A stretch of DNA of 40,697 nucleotides, from positions 1-40,697 of the IMG/VR virus record IMGVR_UViG_3300011436_000002, one strand, 5' to 3'. This DNA is from a virus. Position 1 is the first letter of the stretch. Every line of letters begins with the position of its first letter. The position numbers and the translations under genes were made by a program. The notes under the pieces were generated by a model. That model ran no database searches. It saw nothing but the letters and a program-made list of their open reading frames with translations, and was not told the origin of the DNA. Below are positions 32,258 through 39,621 of this stretch, piece after piece.

Positions 32258-32801
32258 ATCCTATAAAAGAACAGAAGAACATCGTGAGCGAATGAGGATC
32301 ATTTGCACCGGTAGAAAGATGCCTCAATCTATGAAAGATAAAATAAGTAAAATTCATAAAGGTAGAAAACTTTCTGAAAAGCAGAAGAAGGAACATAGTG
32401 AATTTATGAAGAAGAATCCTCCATCTCCTGAAATTATTGCTAATTTAGTTAAACTTAATAAAAGTAAATCAGGTAAAAAACATTGGAATTGGCAAGGAGG
32501 TATTTCAAAGAATAAAAAACATTTAGCTAAAATTTATTCAGCATCTCATCGAAAAAGAATAAATATAAAATTAAAGATAGGAGGATTTCATACTGAAGAA
32601 GAATGGGGTGAATTAAAAAAGATATGTGGTTTTATATGTCTTTGTTGTAAAAGAAAAGAACCAGAAATCAAGCTTTCTAGGGATCATATTATTCCCTTGA
32701 ATAAAAAAGGAAGTGATAATATAGAAAATATTCAACCATTATGTAAATCATGTAATAGTAGGAAACATACTAAAATCATAAAATATGAAAACAAAAAGTA
32801 A
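32244..32801 (+). CDS. HNH homing endonuclease with NUMOD3 motifs (HNH-2)
   Basis: About 185 residues, strongly basic and A/T-rich compared with neighbours. NUMOD3-type segments (KMPQSMKDKISKIHKGRKLS; KSGKKHWNWQGG) are followed by a zinc-bound HNH domain: CLCC (132-135), SRDHIIPL (Asp147-His148), NIENIQPLC, then CKSCN (167-170). The start at 32244 overlaps the upstream stop; 32217 is an alternative. It ends 17 nt inside the following nuclease gene. The codon and base bias suggests later acquisition. Confidence 0.8.
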   Translation: MKKNKSYKRTEEHRERMRIICTGRKMPQSMKDKISKIHKGRKLSEKQKKEHSEFMKKNPPSPEIIANLVKLNKSKSGKKHWNWQGGISKNKKHLAKIYSASHRKRINIKLKIGGFHTEEEWGELKKICGFICLCCKRKEPEIKLSRDHIIPLNKKGSDNIENIQPLCKSCNSRKHTKIIKYENKK

Positions 32802-33408
32802 ACCTATTGCGTATCACAAAATTGAAATGGACGTACCTTGGGAGCAGAGGCCGTTTCATTGGAGTCAAATATCCTCTTGGGAATATTCACCTGAACAATG
32901 GTATTCGACCTACTACCTTGGCATCCCCCAAACGATTAATAAAGAGCTTGCCTTCGGTAAGAAGGTCGATGATCGAATACAAGATGATCCGGACTTTATT
33001 CCATCACTTGAGCGATACCCGATTCAGCAACATTCAATGTCGGTGATGTATAACGGCATCAAGCTCAATGGCACAGCCGATCATTTCGATCGCAAAGGCC
33101 GCCGGTTGAAGGATGACAAGACTGGTAAAAAAGCGTGGACACAAGACCGAGCTGATGAAACTGGTCAGCTTACGATGTATCTCTTGCTCGTTTATATTTC
33201 AGAGAAGATAAAGCCGGAGGAGATGACTTGCTACATCGATTGGCTTCCTACTGTAGATCGAGGCGACTTCACGATCCAATTTAGAGATGATCCGCCTGTA
33301 CCGGTTCAATTTAAAACCACTCGCTCCATGAAGGATCTCCTCACCTTTGGAGCTTATATTAATTCTGTGAGGAAAGAGATGAAGGCTTATATTAAAAATC
33401 ATGAGTAA
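32785..33408 (+). CDS. RecB/Cas4-like PD-(D/E)XK nuclease
   Basis: A 207-residue protein. HWSQISSWEYSPEQWYSTYY and ELAFGKKVDDRI give the usual N-terminal helices. GTADHFD (Asp99) followed by RLKDDKTGK (Asp110-x-Lys112) is the PD-(D/E)XK core, and ETGQLTMYLLL is the downstream QxxxY-type motif. Cysteines for a Cas4 iron-sulfur cluster are absent, so it is closer to RecB/phage exonucleases. It may process phage DNA ends or recombination intermediates. The start lies inside the HNH-2 gene (17-nt overlap). Confidence 0.75.
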   Translation: MKTKSKPIAYHKIEMDVPWEQRPFHWSQISSWEYSPEQWYSTYYLGIPQTINKELAFGKKVDDRIQDDPDFIPSLERYPIQQHSMSVMYNGIKLNGTADHFDRKGRRLKDDKTGKKAWTQDRADETGQLTMYLLLVYISEKIKPEEMTCYIDWLPTVDRGDFTIQFRDDPPVPVQFKTTRSMKDLLTFGAYINSVRKEMKAYIKNHE

Positions 33409-33964
33409 AAAATATAAAATAATCTACGCCGATCCACCTTGGAGCTACAGAGATAAGGCTCTAGCCGGAAATCGTGGGGCAGGATGCAAGTACAAAGTTA
33501 TGTCTATTCAGGATATTTGTGATTTACCAGTGGGGGGGGTAGCGGACGATGATTGCGTATTATTCATGTGGGTAACAATGCCAAAACTCGATGAATGTTT
33601 TGAAGTAATAAAGGCATGGGGATTCACTTATAAAACTGTGGCATTTACTTGGGTGAAAAGAAATAAGAAATCCCCCTCATGGTTTTGGGGAATGGGGAGG
33701 TGGACAAGAGCAAATGCTGAACTTTGTATGATTGCTACAAAGGGGAAACCGAAAAGAATGAGTGCGGCAGTAAGTTCAGTTATAGACACTCCTATTGAGG
33801 GGCATAGCAAGAAGCCGAGTGAAGTTAGAAAGAGGATTTTACAGCTTGTTGGGGATCTTCCTCGAATAGAGTTGTTTGCTAGAGAAAAAATAGAAGGTTG
33901 GGATGTGTGGGGAAATGAGATAGATAGTGATATTGAGTTATCCCCACATCCTCTCTTGCGGTAG
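33401..33964 (+). CDS. MT-A70-type DNA adenine methyltransferase
   Basis: A 187-residue protein with the MT-A70 pattern: KYKIIYADPPWSY (DPPW at 11-14), DDDCVLFMWVTMPKLDECFE, AFTWVKRNKKSPSWFWGMG, ANAELCMIATKGKP and VRKRILQLVGDLPRIELFAR near the end. It methylates adenine N6, probably to shield phage DNA from host restriction or mark it. A run of eight G (33532-33539) lies in the coding region and could be prone to slippage. It overlaps the preceding nuclease gene by 8 nt. Confidence 0.85.
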   Translation: MSKKYKIIYADPPWSYRDKALAGNRGAGCKYKVMSIQDICDLPVGGVADDDCVLFMWVTMPKLDECFEVIKAWGFTYKTVAFTWVKRNKKSPSWFWGMGRWTRANAELCMIATKGKPKRMSAAVSSVIDTPIEGHSKKPSEVRKRILQLVGDLPRIELFAREKIEGWDVWGNEIDSDIELSPHPLLR

Positions 33965-33985
33965 ATTTTTACCGTATGATACAAT
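33956..33985 (+). promoter_or_regulatory. Promoter with extended -10
   Basis: TTGCGG (33956-33961), 18-bp spacer, TACAAT (33980-33985) preceded by TGA, forming an extended -10. It lies in the 65-bp gap before the possible ssDNA-binding protein gene. A DnaA-box-like TTATCCCCA (33938-33946) is just upstream. Confidence 0.55.
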
Positions 33986-34029
33986 ATAGAGGTGTTTATT
34001 AATAAAAATAAGATAATACATAAGATAAA

Positions 34030-34824
34030 ATGTCAAAATCAAAAATTGACGAGAAGGAGTTAGCGAATCTGAATGAAGCGTTTCCAGTTGTAGAGGCCAA
34101 TAATCGTTTGGTGCTTCCACGATTCGGAATGCTTTCGAAAGACATTGTTGAAGAGACTGGTACAGGGAAGAAGAAAACCATCAAGGTGATCGAGGCTTCC
34201 GGCACTTTCTTCACAGAGGTTGGAAATGGTGAGGATGTTGAGAAAACTTTTCTCGAAGGAGAAGAGAAAGATGTCATCATCGTATTCCACAGAAAGCAAC
34301 TTAAATACTTCGACAAGGGACTTGAGCAGTTTATCTCTTCACCGGTGTTCGACACCGATGATCAGATCATTCCTCTCTACCTCGATAAGCGAGTAGTTGC
34401 GAAAGGCACGAAGGATGAGTTGCAAGCTCGATACCCTGCTCTCACACAGAAGGGAAAGAAAACGAGCGATCTGAAGGAGCATAAAGTTCTCTACGTTCTC
34501 GTAGATGGCGAGTTCTACCAGATGAATGTTTCGATTTCAAGCGGTTGGGCCTTCAGCAAGTATGCTTCAGGCTTCAAAGATGGAACTTCACCGGCTACAG
34601 TGGTTACAACCCTTAGCTCATCTGAAGAGACATTTGGTACGAACACATTCAGAAAAATTGTCTTTACCAACAAGCGACCGATCAATGCTGAAGAATTGGC
34701 ACAGGTAAAAGAAAGCCAATCTCTTATCAAGGATGTTGCAGAAGCTACTCAAGCTTATTATCTCGAGCAGTCTAAATTGGCTCTTGAGGGTGCGAAGGTT
34801 GAGAAGGACTTTAACGATCTATAG
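34030..34824 (+). CDS. Possible single-stranded DNA-binding protein
   Basis: A 264-residue protein with mixed beta sequence (VIEASGTFFTEVGNG, DVIIVFHRKQLKYFD, IIPLYLDKRVVAKG, HKVLYVLVDGEFYQMNVSIS, TFRKIVFTNKRPINAEEL) and a short acidic C-terminal end (EKDFNDL). The layout of aromatic beta strands plus an acidic tail, the position among replication genes and its own promoter suggest an abundant ssDNA-binding protein, but no signature proves it. It precedes the SPFH gene by 2 nt. Confidence 0.4.
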   Translation: MSKSKIDEKELANLNEAFPVVEANNRLVLPRFGMLSKDIVEETGTGKKKTIKVIEASGTFFTEVGNGEDVEKTFLEGEEKDVIIVFHRKQLKYFDKGLEQFISSPVFDTDDQIIPLYLDKRVVAKGTKDELQARYPALTQKGKKTSDLKEHKVLYVLVDGEFYQMNVSISSGWAFSKYASGFKDGTSPATVVTTLSSSEETFGTNTFRKIVFTNKRPINAEELAQVKESQSLIKDVAEATQAYYLEQSKLALEGAKVEKDFNDL

Positions 34825-34826
34825 TC

Positions 34827-35651
34827 ATGACTGAAGAAGAAAAATTCGCATTGTTCATGAAATGGGTTAAGCGAGCAGTCGGGGGATTAATTCTCTTAAT
34901 CCTCGTGCTCGGTTCATTCGGTACAGTTGATGCCGGTGAGAGAGGAGTTAAGACAAGACTTGGAAACATTGTAGGTACAGTGCAACCCGGTTTTTATCTT
35001 AAGCTTCCCTTCTTAGAGAAAGTAACTAAAATTGATGTGAGGACACGTTCAGTAATTTATGAACGTGAAGAGCCTCTTGATGCCGCCTCTTCTGATCTTC
35101 AAGATGTGGCGATTGCGACAGTTGTAAACTACCACATTGATCCACAGCAGGTCATTGAGATCTACAGAAATTATGAAGATGTAGATAACTATGAAGCCAC
35201 TGTGGTTAGGCCGGGAGTTCGAGACATTGTTAAGGCAACAGCATCAGGATTCAGTGCGGCCGAGCTTGTTACAAAACGAGCGGAGTTCACACAATCGGTG
35301 CTTTCCAAGATCAATGAACGATTGGTCAATCAGTTTGCAGTTGTAGAGCAGGTGAACATTACCAACTTCAAGTTTTCTGCATCATTCACTCAAGCAATTG
35401 AGAAGAAAGTAACAGCCGAGCAAGAAGCTTTAGCCGCAGAAAATAAACTTGCACAGGTAAAGTTCGAGGCACAGCAACAGGTCGAGAAGGCTAAGGCTGA
35501 AGCCGAGACAATCCGCATTCAAGCACAGGCCATTAACTCTCAAGGAGGGACTGACTATGTGAATCTGAAAGCGATTGAGAAGTGGAATGGAATCTTGCCG
35601 AGCCAGATGATTCCGGGTGCGGCAGTGCCGTTTATTAATCTAACGAGATAA
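34827..35651 (+). CDS. SPFH / prohibitin-like membrane protein
   Basis: A 274-residue protein with an N-terminal transmembrane helix (residues 15-33, AVGGLILLILVLGSFGTVD) and a band-7/SPFH domain: GERGVKTRLGNIVGTVQPGF, LPFLEKVTKIDVRTRS, DLQDVAIATVVNYHIDP, VRPGVRDIVKATASG, ITNFKFSASFTQAIEKKVTA. A coiled coil (about 190-245, AEAETIRIQAQ) follows. The order is that of prohibitin/HflC-type proteins, which form ring scaffolds on membranes and modulate proteases. In a phage it may organise replication at the membrane or restrain host FtsH-type proteolysis; this is inference. Confidence 0.85.
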   Translation: MTEEEKFALFMKWVKRAVGGLILLILVLGSFGTVDAGERGVKTRLGNIVGTVQPGFYLKLPFLEKVTKIDVRTRSVIYEREEPLDAASSDLQDVAIATVVNYHIDPQQVIEIYRNYEDVDNYEATVVRPGVRDIVKATASGFSAAELVTKRAEFTQSVLSKINERLVNQFAVVEQVNITNFKFSASFTQAIEKKVTAEQEALAAENKLAQVKFEAQQQVEKAKAEAETIRIQAQAINSQGGTDYVNLKAIEKWNGILPSQMIPGAAVPFINLTR

Positions 35652-35655
35652 TAAT

Positions 35656-35805
35656 ATGTCTGAAGAAAATGATGTTCAGAAGGAAGAGGTAGTTGAAGAG
35701 GCGGCTGTCGCCCCTGAAGCTCCTGTTGAATCTGCTCCCGAGGCAGAAGTTGCTCCTGAAGCACATGCTGAAGAAGCAAAGCCGGAGGAAGAAGTAGTCG
35801 CTTAG
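35656..35805 (+). CDS. Small acidic Glu/Ala/Pro-rich protein
   Basis: A 49-residue protein made almost entirely of Glu, Ala, Pro and Val (for example APEAPVESAPEAEVAPEA), probably disordered. It resembles the tail of the capsid-linked protein at 15697-15927. It begins 4 nt after the SPFH gene. Function unknown. Confidence 0.45.
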   Translation: MSEENDVQKEEVVEEAAVAPEAPVESAPEAEVAPEAHAEEAKPEEEVVA

Positions 35806-35869
35806 TGCTTCCACTCTGCTCCTTTATAGGAGTGGAGATGGGGACATTAAAAATAAATAAAATAATTCA

Positions 35870-36190
35870 ATGGAAGGACAATCAACAGGATCAGTAATGC
35901 CAACAGGCATGAGAACGGCCGGAAATGCTCTAGTTGCAGGGCCAAAAGAATCTGAAGCAACTCGTGCAACAACAAGACTTCATAATGCAGTAGAACATCT
36001 TTCTAAGATAATGATGGATTTAGAACAAAAAATTAATCCAATTCTTAATAACAATATTCCGACAGGGATTGATAAAGTACCTCAATTGGAATTCTCTTCT
36101 CTACTTGCAAAAGATATTGGATCAGCGATCTCTAAAGTGGATGGAATCATTAGTCATGTGATCAGCATTAGCACACGAGTAGAAGTGTAA
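35870..36190 (+). CDS. Hypothetical protein
   Basis: A 106-residue, mostly helical protein (TRLHNAVEHLSKIMMDLEQK) with a flexible start (MEGQSTGSVMPTGMRTAGNA). No family is recognised. Preceded by a 64-nt gap that has a short CTCCT/AGGAG hairpin but no U-run. Confidence 0.5.
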   Translation: MEGQSTGSVMPTGMRTAGNALVAGPKESEATRATTRLHNAVEHLSKIMMDLEQKINPILNNNIPTGIDKVPQLEFSSLLAKDIGSAISKVDGIISHVISISTRVEV

Positions 36191-36196
36191 ATAGCT

Positions 36197-36481
36197 ATGC
36201 AACCAATAACATCTGAAGCATTCGCCCTTGTGTGCTACCTAGTCCTCATGCAGAATGGCGAAGGAATTATGGATAAGCACATCAGCTACATCCTCGAGAA
36301 ACAGAGATTGCTTGAAGCCGGATTCAGTGCCTTTGGTGCTCTTGATATTCACAATATGCGAAGAGTAAAGGGATGGTGCGACAAATGGAAAATTGAGATG
36401 CCAGAGGTTGCAAGGATCTATTTGGAGCAAACAGAAAAAGCCGTTATAGCACAGCCAATTCTTTTTAAGGAACAGGTATGA
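36197..36481 (+). CDS. Hypothetical protein
   Basis: A 94-residue, helical protein (TSEAFALVCYLVLMQNGEGI; KGWCDKWKIEMPEVARIYLE). No family is recognised. It is coupled to the next gene by ATGA overlap. The leader ATAGCT before its ATG resembles other early leaders. Confidence 0.5.
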   Translation: MQPITSEAFALVCYLVLMQNGEGIMDKHISYILEKQRLLEAGFSAFGALDIHNMRRVKGWCDKWKIEMPEVARIYLEQTEKAVIAQPILFKEQV

Positions 36482-36633
36482 GTAAGCTAGGCCGCAACAG
36501 AAAGGGGAGAGGCTACGGAGCAAAGCCTACAGGTTGGAAGCCGGCAATCGCTACTCATGAAGAGCGATTCCAGATCATTAAAAAGCCCAATGGTCAGATC
36601 GATTACAAACCAATAATTCTTCCAAAGAAATGA
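36478..36633 (+). CDS. Small basic protein
   Basis: A 51-residue, Lys/Arg/Gly-rich protein (MSKLGRNRKGRGYGAKPTGW) ending YKPIILPKK. Overlaps both neighbours by 4 nt (ATGA). Nucleic acid binding is possible from charge alone. Confidence 0.5.
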   Translation: MSKLGRNRKGRGYGAKPTGWKPAIATHEERFQIIKKPNGQIDYKPIILPKK

Positions 36634-36947
36634 AATATTTAGAGATTAAATCTTGTGTGCTTGGGGATGTGCGAGTGGCTGTGAAAATAGACTATAAAGC
36701 CGAGCAGATCAGCCTTGTTGAAGTGAACGACAAAAGCACACCTGTTTCCTATCCGGCAAAGCAGTGGATCTTCTCAAATCGATCAGTCGAGTATATGAAT
36801 GGTTGGATCGCTATTCTCGATGCTATGAAGCTTGCCATCAAAGAAGCGAAAAAAGAGATGGATGAGTATTTGACCGCAGAAGAAAAAGCAAAAGCTGATC
36901 TTATGATTGCAATTGCTAAGGAAGATCTAAAATCTAAAAAGAAATGA
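36630..36947 (+). CDS. Hypothetical protein
   Basis: A 105-residue protein with a beta-rich first half (VRVAVKIDYKAEQISLVEVN) and a charged helical C-terminus (EEKAKADLMIAIAKEDLKSK). ATGA overlaps on both sides place it firmly in the operon. No family is recognised. Confidence 0.5.
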   Translation: MKYLEIKSCVLGDVRVAVKIDYKAEQISLVEVNDKSTPVSYPAKQWIFSNRSVEYMNGWIAILDAMKLAIKEAKKEMDEYLTAEEKAKADLMIAIAKEDLKSKKK

Positions 36948-37045
36948 TGCCTACAGCCGGAGAATTCGCAGTGGTTGCACTCATCGGAATTTTTGCTCCG
37001 AAGCTTGCCTTCTTTATTCTGCTAGTAATCATGTTACTCAAATGA
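36944..37045 (+). CDS. Very small hydrophobic membrane peptide
   Basis: A 33-residue peptide that is nearly all hydrophobic after the start (FAVVALIGIFAPKLAFFILL). Two ATG codons in tandem; the first overlaps the previous stop and the end overlaps the next start as ATGA. Function unknown; could be a membrane-active peptide. Confidence 0.45.
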   Translation: MMPTAGEFAVVALIGIFAPKLAFFILLVIMLLK

Positions 37046-37263
37046 AATTAGAATCAGAACAGTTGAAAGAAATAAAAAGTTATGGATGGAAAGAGATCCT
37101 GCCTCAAAAGAACGAATACATGATTTCTTTTGAGAGGGATAATATCCGAGTCAATATCTACCTGACCACTGGCACAGTTACTTTTCAGGATAAGAATTTT
37201 AGATACGATAAGGGGCAAGTGCACAACAACGGATTGGATATTTTAGAAGAAATATTCAAATGA
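37042..37263 (+). CDS. Hypothetical protein
   Basis: A 73-residue protein with a beta-rich centre (YMISFERDNIRVNIYLTTGT) and helical end. It overlaps both neighbours by ATGA. The fold hints at a small alpha/beta protein; no family is recognised. Confidence 0.5.
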   Translation: MKLESEQLKEIKSYGWKEILPQKNEYMISFERDNIRVNIYLTTGTVTFQDKNFRYDKGQVHNNGLDILEEIFK

Positions 37264-37481
37264 AACAGAGAGAAGAGAAAAAGCGAAAATTTGATGAGAT
37301 CATTTCGCAATGCCCGGGATGCAAACTTCTCACGATTTTAACGCCAGATGGTCGAAAGCAATTTGTTTCTACTCACTGCGTCTTTCCGCTTGCCCCGAAG
37401 GAGGAATGCTTCTCATGCAAATCGAAAATACCGAGCAAGCCGCCACGACCAAAAAGAAAAGGGCGAGTACGAAAAGCATGA
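37260..37481 (+). CDS. Small zinc-finger-like basic protein
   Basis: A 73-residue protein with CPGC (residues 18-21) and CFSC (50-53) pairs and a Lys/Arg/Pro-rich tail (KPPRPKRKGRVRKA). Probably binds zinc and nucleic acid. It overlaps the previous gene by ATGA. Function unknown. Confidence 0.5.
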   Translation: MKQREEKKRKFDEIISQCPGCKLLTILTPDGRKQFVSTHCVFPLAPKEECFSCKSKIPSKPPRPKRKGRVRKA

Positions 37482-37496
37482 TACATAGTATAACGG

Positions 37497-37886
37497 ATGA
37501 AGAATGAATTCCTTATGAAGTGCAAAAACCCAAAATGTGAAAATCAGGCCACCACGAAACCTTATGAGAAGGGGCTGTACTGCTCTCCTAAGTGTGTTTT
37601 AGCTGTAGTTCGAACTAGGGAGCATCAGATTAAGGCCGGTAAAGCCGGGGCTAAGGTTAATATTGACCGCTATAGGGGGACAGGAACTAAATCTTATGTA
37701 AAGGAGTTGGGACGGCATCAGCACCGAGTTGTTATGGAGAAAAAACTTGGTAGAAAATTGAGAAAAGGAGAAGTTATTCATCATATTGATAATAATAAAA
37801 AGAATAATGATCTTAAAAATCTTCAAGTAATGACCCAAAGTCAGCACATTAAACTTCATCTAAAACAAAATGGCGGCACTTTATAA
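37497..37886 (+). CDS. HNH homing endonuclease with N-terminal zinc finger (HNH-3)
   Basis: A 129-residue protein: a four-Cys zinc finger (Cys9, 14, 29, 33, in CKNPKCENQ and YCSPKC) and an HNH_3 domain (HQHRVVMEKKLGRKLRKGEV, then HHIDNNKKNNDLKNLQVMT with His95-His96 and Asn103). An internal ATG at 37515 is an alternative start. It ends 17 nt inside the SF2 helicase N-part gene. As with the other HNH genes it is directly upstream of, and overlaps, a replication gene. Confidence 0.78.
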   Translation: MKNEFLMKCKNPKCENQATTKPYEKGLYCSPKCVLAVVRTREHQIKAGKAGAKVNIDRYRGTGTKSYVKELGRHQHRVVMEKKLGRKLRKGEVIHHIDNNKKNNDLKNLQVMTQSQHIKLHLKQNGGTL

Positions 37887-38352
37887 ACACCAGATGGATA
37901 TTGTGAGAGAAGATAAGTCTAAGATCGGCTTATTCCTCGGTACTGGGGCAGGAAAAAGTTTGATCGGGTTATCCCTCGCTCGAGGCTCTACTCTGGTTAT
38001 TTGCCCTAAGACACAGAAGGAAGATCGCAATTGGGAGCGTGAGGCCCAAAGAAATAAGCTTAAAATCGATCTAACAGTAATCAGTAAGGAAGAATTTCGA
38101 AAGAGAGCCTTTGGTCTTAAGCCCTACGACACAGTGATCGTGGATGAGGCCCACACCTGCCTTGGTGTTACCCCAAGCGTTAAATGGGTGAAGAAACAGG
38201 CCGTACCAAAGACTTCACAGCTTTTTGAAGAGCTTTATAAATATATTCAACGAACTAAACCTAAAAGATTGTATCTTTGTACAGCTACAATCATTAGAAG
38301 TCCTATGACTGTTTGGGCGGCTTCAGTTCTTTTAGGAAAAATACCGGCATGA
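37870..38352 (+). CDS. SF2 helicase, N-terminal part (split gene)
   Basis: A 160-residue protein equal to RecA-like domain 1 of an SF2 helicase: Q-like start LYKHQMDIV, motif I GTGAGKS (24-30), motif Ia VICPKTQKEDRNW, motif II VDEAHT (DEAH 92-95), motif III LCTAT (138-140), then RSPMTVWAASVLLGK. The frame stops three codons later, where the HNH-4 ATG overlaps the TGA. The missing domain 2 is encoded in the same frame register downstream of HNH-4. Together they resemble UvsW-type or other phage DEAH helicases; alone this part would bind ATP but not unwind DNA. Confidence 0.8.
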   Translation: MAALYKHQMDIVREDKSKIGLFLGTGAGKSLIGLSLARGSTLVICPKTQKEDRNWEREAQRNKLKIDLTVISKEEFRKRAFGLKPYDTVIVDEAHTCLGVTPSVKWVKKQAVPKTSQLFEELYKYIQRTKPKRLYLCTATIIRSPMTVWAASVLLGKIPA

Positions 38353-38852
38353 AAAAAGTATCTTTAGAAACACGACTTAAAATGAGTAATGCTCAAAAAG
38401 GAAAGAAACGCTCTCCTGAAGCAATAAGGAATTCTGCTATAGCTCACACAAGATTAAAGAGAACTATTGAAACTCGAAAGAAAATGAGTAAGGTTAGGAT
38501 AGGAATGAAATTTTCTAAGGAACATATATTAAATTTAAGTAAATCCCATACTCCGGAACGAAGAAAAAAGGCAAGCCAAATTAGAAAAGGCGAAAGAAGT
38601 CATTTATGGAAAGGAGGAGTGTGTGAGAAACATGAAATTATGAGAAAATCTGTAGAATATTCATTGTGGCGTGAGGCTGTGTTCAAAAGAGATAATTGGA
38701 CTTGTGTGTGGGGCGGAAAAGCTCATGGAAATAAATTACATGCAGATCATATTCAAAAATTTTCTGAATATCCAGAATTAAGATTTGCTATTGATAACGG
38801 AAGGACATTATGCGTAAATTGCCATAAAAAAAGACATGCAAGAATTAGCTAA
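38349..38852 (+). CDS. HNH homing endonuclease splitting the helicase (HNH-4)
   Basis: A 167-residue, basic, A/T-rich protein. NUMOD3-like repeats (LKMSNAQKGKKRSPEAIRNS; KMSKVRIGMKFSKEHILNLS) precede an HNH domain: WTCVWGGKAHGNKLHADHIQ, Asn150, then LCVNCHKK. The usual first CxxC pair reads Cys119-Val-Trp-Gly122, so one zinc ligand is missing (TGC to GGC would be a single change). Its ATG overlaps the stop of helicase part 1 and its end overlaps part 2 by 17 nt, so the insert is essentially only this gene, with no room for an intron RNA. Confidence 0.8.
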   Translation: MKKVSLETRLKMSNAQKGKKRSPEAIRNSAIAHTRLKRTIETRKKMSKVRIGMKFSKEHILNLSKSHTPERRKKASQIRKGERSHLWKGGVCEKHEIMRKSVEYSLWREAVFKRDNWTCVWGGKAHGNKLHADHIQKFSEYPELRFAIDNGRTLCVNCHKKRHARIS

Positions 38853-39621
38853 TTCATTTTATAAGTTCAGGGATAGATTCTATGTTCAGCTCCCCATGCC
38901 GGGACGACAAGTTTTTGCTCCGAAAAAAGATGAAAGCACAAAACAAGCGTTGGCTGATTTAGTAAGACAAATTGGCTATGTAGGCCGGCTCGAGGATTAT
39001 TTTGATGTGCCGGATCAGAATTATAAGACTGTTTATGTCGGTCTTTCGATTGAGCAGAAAGCGAGGATAAAAAGCATGGCTCTCGAGTACCCTGATCCGT
39101 TGGTCAGAGTGGGTAAAATCAACCAGATCGAAAATGGAGTGCTTGCCGGTGATGAGTTCTCTGCTCCGGAGATTTTCGATAATGAAAAAATCGACCTTCT
39201 TTTGGAGTATGCTATCGAGTTTCCTAGGATGGTGATCTTCGCTAAATATACGGCCCAAATCGCCCAGATTGCCACAGCAATGGAAAAAGCCGGCAAAAAG
39301 GTACTTACCCTCACCGGAGCGACAAAAGAGCGTGGTGAGGTCATCAGAGAGGCACAGGAGGCCAAAGAATGCGTGTTTGTGGCCCAAGCACAGATCTCGG
39401 CCGGGTGGGAGCTTCCGGATTACCCGGTGATGGTCTTTGCAAGCCGTACCTACAGCTTTGTCGATTACGATCAGGCTATAGGCAGGATTCAGAGGGCCAA
39501 CAACATCAAAAAGAACCTCTACATAAACCTTGTGGTGAAGGGAGGTGTAGATGAAGCGGTGGATAAGTGTATTAGCATGAAGCAGGACTTTAATGAGAAA
39601 CTATATATAACAACACCATGA
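38836..39621 (+). CDS. SF2 helicase, C-terminal part (split gene)
   Basis: A 261-residue protein equal to helicase domain 2: NSFYKFRDRFYV continues the end of part 1, followed by motif IV-like RMVIFAKYTAQIAQIA, motif V-like VFVAQAQISAGWELP and motif VI DYDQAIGRIQRAN. The start codon ATG (MQELA) appears to have been supplied by the HNH-4 sequence. Joined to part 1 it would give one complete helicase of about 415 residues. The two chains may assemble non-covalently. Confidence 0.8.
   Translation: MQELANSFYKFRDRFYVQLPMPGRQVFAPKKDESTKQALADLVRQIGYVGRLEDYFDVPDQNYKTVYVGLSIEQKARIKSMALEYPDPLVRVGKINQIENGVLAGDEFSAPEIFDNEKIDLLLEYAIEFPRMVIFAKYTAQIAQIATAMEKAGKKVLTLTGATKERGEVIREAQEAKECVFVAQAQISAGWELPDYPVMVFASRTYSFVDYDQAIGRIQRANNIKKNLYINLVVKGGVDEAVDKCISMKQDFNEKLYITTP

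Noticed and set aside
35806-35869. Short CTCCT/AGGAG hairpin as terminator after the acidic gene
   Set aside because: Only five pairs and no U-run follow, so it is not called a terminator.
38313-38348. Longer start for HNH-4 inside helicase part 1
   Set aside because: The ATG at 38349 overlapping the helicase stop gives the standard NUMOD3 start, and the extra residues are the helicase region read out of frame.
38349-38852. Group I intron or intein as the explanation of the split helicase
   Set aside because: The insert is filled by the HNH gene with no space for an intron core, and stop codons break any continuous intein frame.
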